A stretch of 64,000 nt of DNA. Source: Caulochytrium protostelioides (Eukaryota > Chytridiomycota > Caulochytriomycetes > Caulochytriales > Caulochytriaceae). The translations under genes and the position numbers were made by a program. The stretch spans positions 62,001 to 126,000 of the forward strand of contig ML014127.1 in assembly GCA_003615045.1 (NCBI GenBank), read 5' to 3'. This document shows, piece by piece, positions 1 to 10,100 of this stretch. The stretch's first letter is position 1; each line of letters starts with the position of its first letter. The notes beneath the pieces were generated by a model that did not search any database, was not told the origin of the DNA, and saw nothing but the letters and a program-made list of their open reading frames with translations.

Positions 1-1114
1 TCTCGATCTTGTTCGAAATGAGGTCGTGCAGCGCAATGACCGAGCGGATCATGGTCGAGAGGTAGATCACGAGCATGGCGTCGTTCGTCTGTGTCGAAAT
101 GGCCTTGACCATCTCGGGCACGTTCAGGTTCGGCAGCAGGCTCAGCATGTCCTGCAGGTTGTAGATGATCTGGTGGTTGATCGGCAAGTCGCCGTTGACC
201 ACCTTTGTCAGATAGCCCTTGATGTCGCGCAGCCGTTGCGCGAGGCCCTTGAGGGAGTTCAGCTGGTTCGTGATGCGCACCGAAAGCTGGCCCACCGCGT
301 TATCCTTGATGTCGCGCAGCAGGTGCTCCACGCCGATTTCCTCGGCCTCTTCGGCGCCAATCGAGCTCGCAATGTGGTTGAACGTGCGCGTGATGGCGGT
401 GCCGTCGTCGTGGATCTCCTCGACGGCCACGTACGCGTCCGTCGGGATCCCCAGGTTCTGCGGCGCGACATCGATCACCACCAGTACCGGATTCGGCGTA
501 AACCGCTTCATCAGCTCGTTGATTTGCAGATCCGACGCGCTGAGCTTCGGGCCTGAGTGGTACCAGCCAATGATCTTTTCCCTCGCTAGAGTCGGCGAAC
601 CAAGGCCAAAGATAGGGACCATGCATCGAGCATAGAGTGGTATCGAAAGAACAAGCATGACCATGAGTGAGTTGCCTCGTTGGTGGTCTATCAGAGAGCG
701 AGACCATGCACAGGTACACACACATACACACACGCACACGCACACGCACACGTATGCGTGTTGGCGACCTTGATGCCTGAATCAGCATGCTTCATGATTC
801 GGGCGCGATCACCGCTCGGATCGGGCATCGGGGTGCTGGGGCGCGACGTTACCATTGACTTTCTTGAACATTTCGAACATCGCCTCATGGTAGTTGTGAT
901 CTAAGAACCAGACGCCGGAGGTCTTGTCGTCCTCCTCGAATGGCAAGGCATAGCTGTTGGCGATGTTGACGTGCTTGCCGTTCCACTGGCCGAGCAGGGC
1001 GCCGACGACGCGCTTCTTGGTGTTGCGGGCCACGCGGTTGTAATGGTCCACGACCGACAGCAGCACCAGCGGGTGGACGATCACCTCGTCCGGGACGTTT
1101 CCGATCGCCGGCAT
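1..1114 (-). CDS. RPN8: 26S proteasome regulatory subunit Rpn8 (PSMD7), 3' end cut by window edge
   Basis: Non-catalytic MPN-domain subunit of the proteasome lid, partner of the deubiquitinase Rpn11. Exon 1 is 1114..853 and exon 2 runs from 585 to the window edge. The donor GTAACG (852 downward) and the acceptor AG (587-586) join [16 protein letters not shown]...[15 protein letters not shown] to [15 protein letters not shown], the family's usual continuation. Later blocks [11 protein letters not shown] and LPNLNVPEM are also typical. Rpn8 lacks the JAMM zinc ligands, as expected. The intron is 267 nt and holds a CA-rich repeat. The protein is still open at base 1, so the C-terminus is missing. 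The ATG at 1114 opens [15 protein letters not shown], the expected N-terminus. EAF7 lies upstream on the same strand. Confidence 0.95.
586..852 (-). other. RPN8 intron
   Basis: GT donor at 852-851 and AG acceptor at 587-586 on the minus strand. Removing it restores the conserved [14 protein letters not shown] segment. It contains an alternating purine-pyrimidine CA/CG tract at about 714-757. Confidence 0.9.
714..757. repeat. (CA/CG)n dinucleotide-type repeat in RPN8 intron
   Basis: About 44 nt of nearly unbroken alternating purine and pyrimidine made of ACACAC and GCACAC units. Length polymorphism is likely, and such tracts can adopt left-handed DNA. Confidence 0.85.
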
Positions 1115-1846
1115 GGCGGGAGGCGTGCCGAAGCGTGTGTGAACCGACGAAGATGGGGGTCAGCAAAGCGTGACGGCAGGTTGCGGGACCGCAATCCGAA
1201 TCGAAGGTTCGAGATTCAGGGCTCGATCGTTCAGGGATCCGGTGTCAGGGACACGGCGGCGTCAAGGCGACACGTCCAAGGGCGGGTCGACGGGTGCAGG
1301 CACGTGGCGCGGCGCGACGCGTCACAACAAGGTTGAGAGAGCGGCGGAGACCCGTGGTTCACGAGCGATCGGCTATCTACTACCGGAGGCGATGGGGGAT
1401 GGCAACCAAAGCAAAGACAACCGGGCAGCGGCATGCAATCGCGTCACGACGACGACGACGGTCGACCAGAAACATGCAGAGGAGACGGCCGCTCCCGACT
1501 CGATGCGAGAGGATGCGCGACAACGACGATGCGTGCCCAGAACACGCGCGTCTCTCGTCGTCTCCGATGACGGCGGCCATGCTCGAAGAAGCCGCGATCA
1601 CACACGCGACGGCGTCACGGCGGTCCACGACCTACGCCTCGCGCCGCCAAGAGGGCGAAGCGGCGTCGGCAGCAGACCCCCATCGCGGCCGTCTCCGGCC
1701 CCGGCAAGGCCCCCGCCCGCCCGACCGTGTCCTTCATTGTTTGCTCGGCCGCCGCGCCCATCCATCGCATCCATCGCGATTGGCTCCACCACCTAATGAA
1801 CACAAACATCACATTCATACCGATCGCAGGGATCTCTCTCCGTGGT
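1115..1846. other. Intergenic spacer between EAF7 3' end and RPN8 start
   Basis: Holds the RPN8 promoter. No gene, RNA or repeat is supported. Overlapping reading frames are low-complexity Arg/Ala-rich translations of GC-rich DNA. Confidence 0.6.
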
Positions 1847-3601
1847 TTAGCGGCGAGCACGCGGCCGTGCAGGTGACGAAGCGACCGAGGTGGGCGTGCT
1901 GGCGCCGGTGCCTGCGGCTGAGGACCGCGTGCGGCGTCCCGTGGCGGCCTGGGTCGACGCGGCCGCCGGGGGCCCTGCCGCCGCGGTGGGCGTCGTGCCC
2001 GCACCGCTGCTGGCGGCCGCCGCGATCGCCGTCGCGGCGGCCACCGAGAGCACGCGCTCCTGGCGGTCACGCTCGCGCGCCAGCCGCCGCTCGGCCTCCG
2101 CTTTGCGGTCGCGCTCACGGCCGCCGCGCTTGCGCGTCAGCCCCGGCTTGGCCCGCGACGCCGGCGGCGGTTTCTCGGCGGCTTCCGCATGAGCCGCTTT
2201 GCTACGAGACGCGGTCGCAGGCGTCGGTGACGGTTCATCCGCAGCCGCAGCAGCCGCAGCGGAGTGGCGCGAGCGCTGGGTGGCGGGCGATGGTCGTCCG
2301 CGAGCGACCGCCCGGCCCGGTACGCGGCGCGTCACCGGTTTGGCCGCGACTTCGGGCGAGGAAGGCGCCGGCGGCTGCTCCGCTTTGGCGTCGTCGTCGT
2401 CGTCGTCGTCGCCGTCATCGACGTTCGAGTCGTCGTCATGGTCGTCGTCGTCGTGATCGTGATCGAGATCGTGTTCGTGTTCGTCATCGTCGTCTTCAGC
2501 GGTATCACCTTCGTCGGCGGAAGGTCGACCGGCGCCGTCGTTGTCGTCGTCGTCGTCGTCGTCCTCCTCCTCCTGGTCGTGGTCATCGTTGTCGTCTTCG
2601 TCGTTATCGTCGTCGTCATCACCGTCGGCGTCGTCAAGGTCGGCTGTGGTTCTGGAATCCGTCACCATGGGCGCGGCATGATTGTCCTCAGCCTCGTCGT
2701 CGTCGTCGTCGTCTTCGTCGTCTTCGTCGGTGGTGGTCAGGTCGACGCCGAGGTTCTGGAGAGCCGCGATGCGCTTGGCCTGGCGGACGGGCCGCGCCTG
2801 CCGCTGCGCCAGCGCGGGCGTGACCCGTGGGGGCGGCGAGACGATGGGAGCGATAGCGGGCGGCGGGATCGTGTGCGGCGCGGCGGACAGCGCCGTCGCC
2901 GCGGTCCCGGGCGACACGGCCGTCCGGCTCCCGGTATGCCCGGGCGAGGCGGAGCGCAGACGGCGCCGCCGCGTGGTCGGCATGGCGCCGCCGCCGCCGC
3001 CGCCGCCGACGGCGGCACTCTCGGGCGCGGCGTCCGGTCCGTTCCCGCCATCCGAGAGCGCGCTGTCCGGGGGCGGCGACGACGGGATGCCTAAGCGCGG
3101 CGGGCCGTCCGAGGGGCCGTCGGCGGCCCCCGCGCCGTCCGACGGACCGGCGGCGGCCACGAGCCAGGCCTCCGGCAGGCCAAAGTCGACGCGGCAGAGG
3201 AACGGGTAGTCCGAGGTCTGCCGGCCTTCCCCGAGGGTCTCCGGGCCGTCGTCGCGGATGATCGCGTCCCAGGCGGCGGTCCGCGTGCGGTCGAGCAGCG
3301 CCAGGTCGTAGACCGTGTGGAGCCGCGCGAGAATCGTCTGCAGGCGGAACGTGCGGCCCGTGCGCTCGGCGATGAACCGCTGGATCGCGAGCAGGCGGAA
3401 CCACTTATGCGGGCCGAAGGGACGGTGCCGCGCAATCGCCTGGAAGAGGCTCAGCTCGTGCGCCGGCTCCCACGCGCCGTCCGCGGCGTCCCGGGCGGCA
3501 TCATCCCCCATCGCCACGTCCACAGCGGCGGCGGCGGCCGGCCGCCCGTCCCACGGGTCGGCGGCGTCCGCGTCGGACGGCGGGCGTTGGGTCTCGGTCA
3601 T
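1847..3601 (-). CDS. EAF7: Eaf7/MRGBP-type NuA4 histone acetyltransferase subunit
   Basis: Probable chromatin protein of the NuA4 acetyltransferase complex. Residues about 40-130 carry the Eaf7/MRGBP signature: WEPAHELSLFQAIARHRPFG, then PHKWFRLLAIQRFIAERTGR, corresponding to the family's 'E..LF.A...KP.G..KHFRM..I' block. The rest is disordered: Pro/Ala-rich stretches, long Asp/Glu runs (DNA 2390-2740 is GTC/GTT trinucleotide-rich on the plus strand) and a basic Arg-rich tail, typical for nuclear regulators. The ATG at 3601 (MTETQRPP) is chosen because the frame upstream to 3787 translates to low-complexity Arg/Pro sequence. The product is about 584 aa, far longer than the yeast protein, and the excess is all low complexity. 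It diverges from the RIB2-like gene at 4716. Confidence 0.8.
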   Translation of the reverse strand: MTETQRPPSDADAADPWDGRPAAAAAVDVAMGDDAARDAADGAWEPAHELSLFQAIARHRPFGPHKWFRLLAIQRFIAERTGRTFRLQTILARLHTVYDLALLDRTRTAAWDAIIRDDGPETLGEGRQTSDYPFLCRVDFGLPEAWLVAAAGPSDGAGAADGPSDGPPRLGIPSSPPPDSALSDGGNGPDAAPESAAVGGGGGGGAMPTTRRRRLRSASPGHTGSRTAVSPGTAATALSAAPHTIPPPAIAPIVSPPPRVTPALAQRQARPVRQAKRIAALQNLGVDLTTTDEDDEDDDDDDEAEDNHAAPMVTDSRTTADLDDADGDDDDDNDEDDNDDHDQEEEDDDDDDDNDGAGRPSADEGDTAEDDDDEHEHDLDHDHDDDDHDDDSNVDDGDDDDDDDAKAEQPPAPSSPEVAAKPVTRRVPGRAVARGRPSPATQRSRHSAAAAAAADEPSPTPATASRSKAAHAEAAEKPPPASRAKPGLTRKRGGRERDRKAEAERRLARERDRQERVLSVAAATAIAAAASSGAGTTPTAAAGPPAAASTQAATGRRTRSSAAGTGASTPTSVASSPARPRARR

Positions 3602-4715
3602 GGCCGGGGAAGGGCGGTCACCGCGCGGCGCGGCGCGCGTGCGCACGGCGGCCGGGAGTGAACGACGAGCGCGACGGGGCCGCCGTCGGCGGACGATGAC
3701 CCCCGCGCCGCCGCCCGCCGGCGATCGGTGAGCGCGATCGGCCGTCGGTCGGTCGCCCACGGACGTTTCCGAGGGGAAGGCCTCCAATCTCCGACGCGCC
3801 GAGCGATCGCGCCAGCGATCGACAGCGCCCGCAGCTCACGATGACGATGACGACGACGACGACGTCGCGGCAACTGTTGAAGAATGCCGTCTGATGACAA
3901 GAGGCGCGGCGTCGGGGTGGTCGCTCGCTGATCGAGACAGCCGTCGGCGGGGCGATCCGAGTCAACGGGAGTATCAACGCGCGAGGGCCAAGGCGGGTCA
4001 GACAGCTGGTAATGATCGCGGTGACAGCAGGGAATCGCAGACCATGCAAAGACAGCCGAGCGTTTCGGGAAAGCTCGCAGCTCGTGGCCTTGAAGAAGGA
4101 GAGAGTGCAAACGGCGGAACAGACAACGCTGGAGAGAGAGAGCGAGAGAGCGAGAGTGGGACGCGAGGTGGGAGGGATAGCGACACCCCGAGCCCGAGAC
4201 CGCCACCATCTTGACACTCCGCGGTCAAAACCTTCTTCTGGCTTGAGAAAAGGATGGCGCCACACCCGCTTGTCGGGCATTAACGAGCAGCACCACGTGC
4301 GCGGCGTGCGACGGCGGGTCGACCGAAGGCATCGAAGGAACCGAAGCCGGGGTGACCGGCCAAGCAGGGCCGACGCATGGCCCGTCGCGCCGCCGAGCGC
4401 CGCGGCATCGCGCATGCGTCCCGCATGCCGTCCTGAAAGAAAGTAAAGGTGGCGCTCTCCGTCCGTCGATAGAAGGGCGCCGGGGCTTCGTGAGGCCGAT
4501 GCGCCCTGGCGGCCCTTATGATGGGGCCGGATGCGGCAGACCCCTGCTCGATGGGCAGCCCATCGCTGTCAGTCATCCTGGACACGCCGATCCAGCATCG
4601 GGCCATGCGATGGACTCTCATCGGTGGTCTCTTTCGCTTCGACATGCGGTCGAAGATCGCGTTGATTCACCGACCTCATTGCTGACTTACGGCGCCTGAT
4701 GCGCCGCCTTCCAGT
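3602..4715. promoter_or_regulatory. Divergent intergenic region EAF7 / DRAP deaminase
   Basis: 1.1 kb between two divergently transcribed genes, so it should hold both promoters. A GA-rich purine tract lies at 4133-4156. No clear TATA box or other gene was seen. Confidence 0.5.
4133..4156. repeat. (GA)n purine tract
   Basis: GAGAGAGAGAGCGAGAGAGC-type tract in the spacer between two divergent promoters. Confidence 0.7.
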
Positions 4716-5348
4716 ATGACACTGCCCGCTGACGCTTCGATCACGGGTGCTGCTCCCGCCGCGGCCACGGCTGCTCCCGCCGCGGCCACGGCCGCTCCCG
4801 CGACGGCACCGCTGAGCGATGCCGATCTTGACGCGTATATGGAGCTGGCGATCGCCGAAGCGCGCCACTGCACGTCGGTCGCGTCGGCATTCAACGTTGG
4901 CGCCGTGGTCGTGCGCGACCGGCAGGTGCTGGCGACGGGCTACTCGCGGGAGCTGCCCGGCAACACGCACGCCGAGGAGTGCTGCCTGATCAAGCTACAG
5001 GACCCGCAGACGGGAGTCCCGGCGGCGCTCGACCGCGCCGTGCTGTTCACGACGATGGAGCCCTGCGGCGAGCGGCTCTCGGGCAAGGTGCCGTGCGCGC
5101 ATCGCCTCATCGCGGCCGGCATCCGCACCGTCTATGTCGGCGTCCGCGAGCCGCCGCACCTCGTGGCCAATACCTCGGGCCACCGCCAGCTGCTGAATGC
5201 AAACATCGCCGTCGTCTACCTGCCGCAGCACGAGGCCGCCTGCCAGCGACTGAACGAGCACTTTGAGAGCCCGACGCCCATGTTCGGCGCCATGTCGATG
5301 CCGCATCCGCACGTCCCGCCCGTGACGGCGCCTCGCGCCGATCTGTAG
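4716..5348 (+). CDS. RIB2: DRAP deaminase-like cytidine deaminase-fold enzyme (Rib2 C-terminal type)
   Basis: Zinc-dependent deaminase of 210 aa, most like the pyrimidine deaminase of fungal riboflavin synthesis. The zinc site is complete: H85-A-E87 in TGYSRELPGNTHAEECC, and PC(117)GERLSGKVPC(127). The phrase TGYSRELPGNTHAE and the SG between the two cysteines are typical of yeast-type DRAP deaminase rather than plain cytidine deaminase. In yeast this domain is fused to a pseudouridine synthase; here it stands alone. Residues 11-31 are an Ala/Pro-rich leader encoded by three 21-bp tandem repeats (about 4747-4809). It converges with THOC3, leaving 123 bp. A deaminase of another nucleotide substrate is the main alternative. 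Confidence 0.75.
   Translation: MTLPADASITGAAPAAATAAPAAATAAPATAPLSDADLDAYMELAIAEARHCTSVASAFNVGAVVVRDRQVLATGYSRELPGNTHAEECCLIKLQDPQTGVPAALDRAVLFTTMEPCGERLSGKVPCAHRLIAAGIRTVYVGVREPPHLVANTSGHRQLLNANIAVVYLPQHEAACQRLNEHFESPTPMFGAMSMPHPHVPPVTAPRADL
4747..4809 (+). repeat. 21-bp tandem repeat, three copies, within coding sequence
   Basis: Unit GCTGCTCCCGCCGCGGCCAC plus one base, repeated in frame. The third copy is diverged. It encodes Ala/Pro/Thr residues at the N-terminus of the deaminase. Confidence 0.8.
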
Positions 5349-5471
5349 TCCTCGTTCGTGTCGATCCTCGTTCCATTCTGGAAGGGGGCTCCCATCCACG
5401 TTGCTTGGGGGTTTCTCGGAACAACAACCTTGTATAATGCTGATCAAACACCGACATCACGACCGTCCGGC

Positions 5472-6605
5472 TCAGGCGGATTTAAGGTTGGCGACAAAGA
5501 TCTGCGGCAGGTCGCGGTCGCGGCTGGACCGCCCGCCATACCCGTCGCCGCGGCCGCCGCCTCCGGCGGCGGGCACGTGGTTGATGGCATACGCGAGAAT
5601 GGGGTGCAGCGGGTGCCACGCGAGCGCCTTGCACGCCTGCGGAATCGGGAGCGTCGCAAACGTCGCGCCGCTCTCGGTATGCGCGACGAGGATCGACGCG
5701 TCCGCGGATCCGGCTGCCACGTAGTCGCCGTTCGCGCTGAAGCGCACGCAGTCGACGACGTGCGCCAGCGACGACAGCGCCGACACGCAGCACCGCGCCG
5801 CGAGGTCCCACAGCGTCACGAGGCCGTCGGCGCCGCCCGTCGCGACGTACCGCTGCCGCCGGTCGATGTCGACCGCGAGGCAGCTCGCGCGGTGCGCCGG
5901 CAGCGTCTCCTCGAGCGCGAGCGTCGCGGCGTCCAGCACGCGGATCCCGCCGGTCGTCGTGGCCGCGAGGAGCCGGGCGCCGTCGGGCGTGAAGCAGACC
6001 TCGTTGATGCCGACCGTCTGCGGCACGACGTGCTCGGGCTCCGCTATGGGCGCAGCGGCAGCGGCGGCGGCGGCGGCGGCATGGGCGCGGCTCCCGGCCG
6101 GCGGGGCCGCCTCGTCGCGCGCGGCGGCCGCGGCGGCCACGCCGCGGCGGAGGTCCCAGAGGGCGATCGCGTCGTGGGCGTTGGCGACGGCGACCACGTG
6201 GCCGTCATGGCGCCACGCGAGACTCACGTTCGGCGCGTGCGTGTGGATCTGCGCGACGGCGCGAGTCGTGGACGCGCGCGTGTCCCAGAGCACGGCGAGG
6301 CCGTCGGCGCCGGCAGTCACGAGGCGCTCGGGCGCATCGGGGGCCCACGCGAGCGCCGTCAGGGCGCCGTGGTGCGCGCCGCGCAGCTCGCCGGCGGCGT
6401 GCGCGCGGCCGCTCGTGTCGTTCGACCACAGGAGCGCCGTCTTGTCGGCGCCGCCGGACGCGAGCCGCCGCCCGTCGCAGCTCCACCCGAGCGTGCTGCA
6501 CGCCGCGCGGTGCGAGCCGATCGGCTGCGTCTTGGACGACGTCGCTTTCGTCTGCGGCGCCGGCGCCGGCGCCCACGGCTGCGTCGACACCATCGTCGCC
6601 GTCAT
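5472..6605 (-). CDS. THOC3: THO complex subunit 3 (THOC3/TEX1), WD40 protein
   Basis: WD40 beta-propeller of the TREX/THO complex, which couples transcription to mRNA export. Diagnostic strings: ACSTLGWSCDGRRLASGGAD near the start, APERLVTAGADGLAVLWDTR, NVSLAWRHDGHVVAVANAHD, QTVGINEVCFTPDGARLLAA, YVATGGADGLVTLWDL and CKALAWHPLHPILAYA. These follow the order seen in THOC3. The ATG at 6605 (MTATMVSTQPW) is preferred, giving 377 aa. Upstream, the open frame to 6797 runs through a (CAGCGG)-type microsatellite that translates to a Gln/Arg run and looks like 5' leader. Its 3' end faces the RIB2-like gene. Confidence 0.85.
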   Translation of the reverse strand: MTATMVSTQPWAPAPAPQTKATSSKTQPIGSHRAACSTLGWSCDGRRLASGGADKTALLWSNDTSGRAHAAGELRGAHHGALTALAWAPDAPERLVTAGADGLAVLWDTRASTTRAVAQIHTHAPNVSLAWRHDGHVVAVANAHDAIALWDLRRGVAAAAAARDEAAPPAGSRAHAAAAAAAAAAPIAEPEHVVPQTVGINEVCFTPDGARLLAATTTGGIRVLDAATLALEETLPAHRASCLAVDIDRRQRYVATGGADGLVTLWDLAARCCVSALSSLAHVVDCVRFSANGDYVAAGSADASILVAHTESGATFATLPIPQACKALAWHPLHPILAYAINHVPAAGGGGRGDGYGGRSSRDRDLPQIFVANLKSA

Positions 6606-7101
6606 GGCGCGTGTGGGGGAGGATCGCCGCCGGCGGCACCGCTGTCCCTGCCGCTGCCGCTGCCGCTGCCGCTGCCGCTGCCGCTGCTGGAGGGTCGTGC
6701 CCCAGAGACCCAGGAAGCGCGCGCCAGGGGAGGGAGCAGTCGCGCCAATCGAGAGGGAAAAGGGATGAGGACGGGAGAGTCGCGGGAGGGGCGACACGCT
6801 GAAACCGAAAGCGAAACTCCGACACGAGGACCGGTCGACGCGATGGCATACAGCGCCGCGTGGGGTGCCGATGCCGTGAGGACCTACGGCGACGACTTCA
6901 CTTAGGGCTCGAGAGGCGGGCCGCCCTGCGTTCTTTTACCGTTGTCCTTGTCGTCCGTCGGCAATTGTGGCGCACCGCTTCTCGAAAAGAAAAAACAGGG
7001 TGGCAGGCGTTGCCCGGCGCCACAGATGGGCCATCCGCCATCCGCGTCTCAAAGGGGGCGGGCGCCGATCCAGTCAGCCTCCTCGCCAAGCGAGTATCCA
7101 T
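6606..7101. other. Intergenic spacer with hexanucleotide microsatellite
   Basis: Leader and promoter of THOC3 and 3' flank of NBAS. It contains a (CTGCCG)n array at about 6652-6690. Nothing else was recognised. Confidence 0.6.
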
Positions 7102-10100
7102 TTAGAAGGCTGGCCTCGCGAGCTGCATCAGAGAGTCTAATTGGATCTGCGCGCGCGCTGCTTCGGCCATCACGAGCGCGTCCAACTGCTCGAACCGGCG
7201 GCGAGGACCCCGCTCGGTCGCGCGCGATCCAATCGTGGTCGTCTGCAGCAGCGCATACCACGTGCGGTCCCACAGCGATGCCGATGCGGCGGCGGCGCCG
7301 GCACCTCGTCGCCCACCCTGCGCGCCGGCGCCAGGGTCGTGCACGTGGTCGTGGGTGTCGACGGCCGCGAGCAAGGACTGCGTCTGCGCGTGGTCCAGAA
7401 GCCGTTGCAGCGCCGCCGGCGCGAGCGCGTAGTGCCGCGTCTCCGCGGCGTCCATGCCGAGCAGCTGACACGCGGCGACGCCGGCGTCTGTGAGGATCTG
7501 CGCGGTCGTCTCGGCGGCAGCGGCGCCGCGGCCGTCAGCCGCCGGCGGGTCTGGCGCGGAAGCGAGCCGCTGGACGATGTGGAGGAACTGCGCGGCGGGC
7601 CCGAGCGGCGGCGGCGGGCAGCCGGGCGCGACCGGCACCGCGCGGCCGTAGCCGCGCGAGACGAGCAGCCAGCGGAGGAGCTCGCACGCCGTCGCGTCGG
7701 CCGGCGCCCGCGCGAGTGCGTCCGCGAGCGCGTCCGCGAGCGGCGCGACGGCGACGTCGGGCGCGCCCACCAGCACCTCATAGAGCAGGCGGGAGCACTC
7801 GGCCCCGCGGCGGCGGCCGGCGTCGGCCGCCTGGACGCGGGCCGCCAGGGTGTTGCGGACGAGGGGGTCCACGCGCGCGCGCCACGCGGCTTCGTCGAGG
7901 CCAAGGCCGTCGAGCCGCCACGCGACGGCGGCCGCATACCGTGTCCAGACGGCTGTGGCGTCGTGGTGCCCGCGGGTGCTCGCCGTGGCCGACGCTACGT
8001 CCGGAACCGCCAGGGCGGCGAGAATAAACGGGGCTGCCACGGGTTCGGGGTCATCCAGCGCTTGCACGACGGCGGCCGCCGCATGGATCTGCGGCTCGGA
8101 CTGCATCGCGGGAGCGATATGCTCGGCAAAGAACGCGGCGACGCTCGCTGCGCTGGCAAACACGTCGTCAGTCACGACGACCCGCGCGTCATCGACGACA
8201 GCACGGACGAAGGGCGCCAGTCGCACGGACTGCACGGACGCCGCCTCGTCAGCGTTCAGCGCCAGACGCTGGCGGAACCACGCGAGCGTCGGCTTGTGCG
8301 GGTCGGGCTCGGCCATCGCCACGCGCATCAAGATATCTTTGAGGCCGTAGGCCGCCACGAGCGACGGGTCCGCCACGAGCCGCTGCGCCACGGATGCGGC
8401 CACGGGTTTGGGCCACGTCCGGCGGCCGTGCTCGACGAGGGCGCGCAGCATGGCGATCGGGGCGGCCGTGCCACGGTCCTCATCGTCGCCCAGGGTCGCC
8501 AGGACGTGGTCGAGCGCTTCGGGACCGCTCTGCCACCCGCAGACCAGATAGGCCGCCTGCAGCAGTCGCGCCATCGTGTCCTGAGGCTCGTGCGCATCGC
8601 ATGCCAGCGACTGGTGCCAGGGCGCCGCGTGGTCCACGAGGGCGCGGCACTCGCTGATGGCCATCCCGTCGCCCAGGAAGCCGAGCAGCAGCTTGACAAA
8701 CGCCGTCGGGACTTCGCTCGGAGCGAGCAGGGCCAGCGCGTCGAGACGGATGATCTCGGACTCGGAGCACAGCGCGGCGGCCGACTGGAGAAACGCGAGC
8801 TGGCGCGCCCGCGTGGCCCAGACGGCGTCGCGGGCGGGGACCAAGCGCTGCGCGGCGGCCACGAGCTCGACGCGCGGTTCGAGCGGCAGGCACAGCGCCA
8901 GCACCGATGCGAGCAGGGTGTCGAACGCCGCGATGTCCTCCGCTGCATCGTCGTCGGCATACGGCGCGACGCGGAGACGCAACGCGTTGGCGATGGCCTG
9001 GAGGAGGAACTGCATGCCGTCCAGCCGCGAGCGCGCGGCGTCCTGGCTCGCGACCGTGATGGCCACGTGGACAGCGTCCGTCATGGCGTGCTCCGTGAAG
9101 TGGCCCGGCCGCGCGGTGATGCGGTCGGCCTGCGGCGCGCACGCGCCGAGCGTCGTTGCCCGGAGCGCGCTGACGAGCTCGTCTACGTAGCGCGGGATGA
9201 GGGCGTCGGGCGTGACCGGCGCGCGCTCGCGGGGCGGGTCGCTCAGCCCCGGCGCAGGCGCGACGTGGGCGAACCCGCCAGCCAGCTTGCGTGCCAGCTG
9301 CAGCACCGTGTCGTCGCCCGGCCGCGCGTTGGCGAGGATGGCGTGTGCCGTCGCGAGCACCAGCGCGCTGGTCGCGCCCTGTACGAGGTCCCGCATCGTC
9401 GGGACCAGGCCGTACCGGAACCGCTCGAGCTTCTCGAGGAGGCGCACGCGGCTCTCGAGCGCGGCGGCCGCGTCGGGCTCGACGAGCCGCGCCGGCCAGC
9501 CGAGCATCCGCTTGGCAAGCGCCACGTACGTGGGGTGGCGCAGCGACACGCGGGAGACGCTGATGTGGCACGCGCGGTACAGGTCGCAGAGCGCCGTGTC
9601 GACGGGAAGGTCCGCCTGGTACTGGTCGTGGACCGCCGTGAACGCGCGATAGGCCGCATCGATCGCGTCGCCGTCGTCGAGGTCGGCCATCGCGTCCACG
9701 AGGCTCTGCAGACGCGCGGTCGGCACGACGCTCAGCGGCACCGCCACGAGGCGCGCGACCGTCTGCAGCGACGCCGTCGCCGTCTCCGTCAGCCACGGGT
9801 CGCTCGCGGCGCTCACCAGCGCGCCGTGCGGGTCCGCGAGGAGCTGCTGCACATCCAAGCCCAGCGGCCGCGCGTGCGTCTGCAGCGCGTCGTGCCGGTC
9901 CTGCGTCGTCACGCGCTGAATCCACGCCGCACACGCGGCCTGCGCTTCCGCGAGCAGCGCCGCCACTGAGACGGACGCATCGCCGTTCGCAGCGGATGCG
10001 GCGATCGGGGCGGACGCGTCGCCCAGGGCCGCGCCCACGGCTTCGACGACGTCGTCCAGCGACAAGGACGCAAGATCGAGCGGCACCGCGCGCCCGGCGG

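Noticed and set aside
1396-1412. GGGGATGGCAACC as a proteasome-associated control element upstream of RPN8
   Set aside because: Only a partial match to the GGTGGCAAA consensus and a single copy. Such matches are expected by chance.
2390-2740. GTC/GTT trinucleotide-rich DNA as a microsatellite or CRISPR-like array
   Set aside because: It encodes the Asp/Glu runs of the Eaf7 protein. There are no spacers and no regular unit beyond codons.
1294-2823. 509-codon plus-strand frame overlapping EAF7
   Set aside because: Arg-rich shadow of acidic and trinucleotide-rich EAF7 sequence.
7141-9969. 942-codon plus-strand open frame
   Set aside because: Antisense to NBAS. Arg/Gly-rich with no motif; a by-product of GC-rich third positions.
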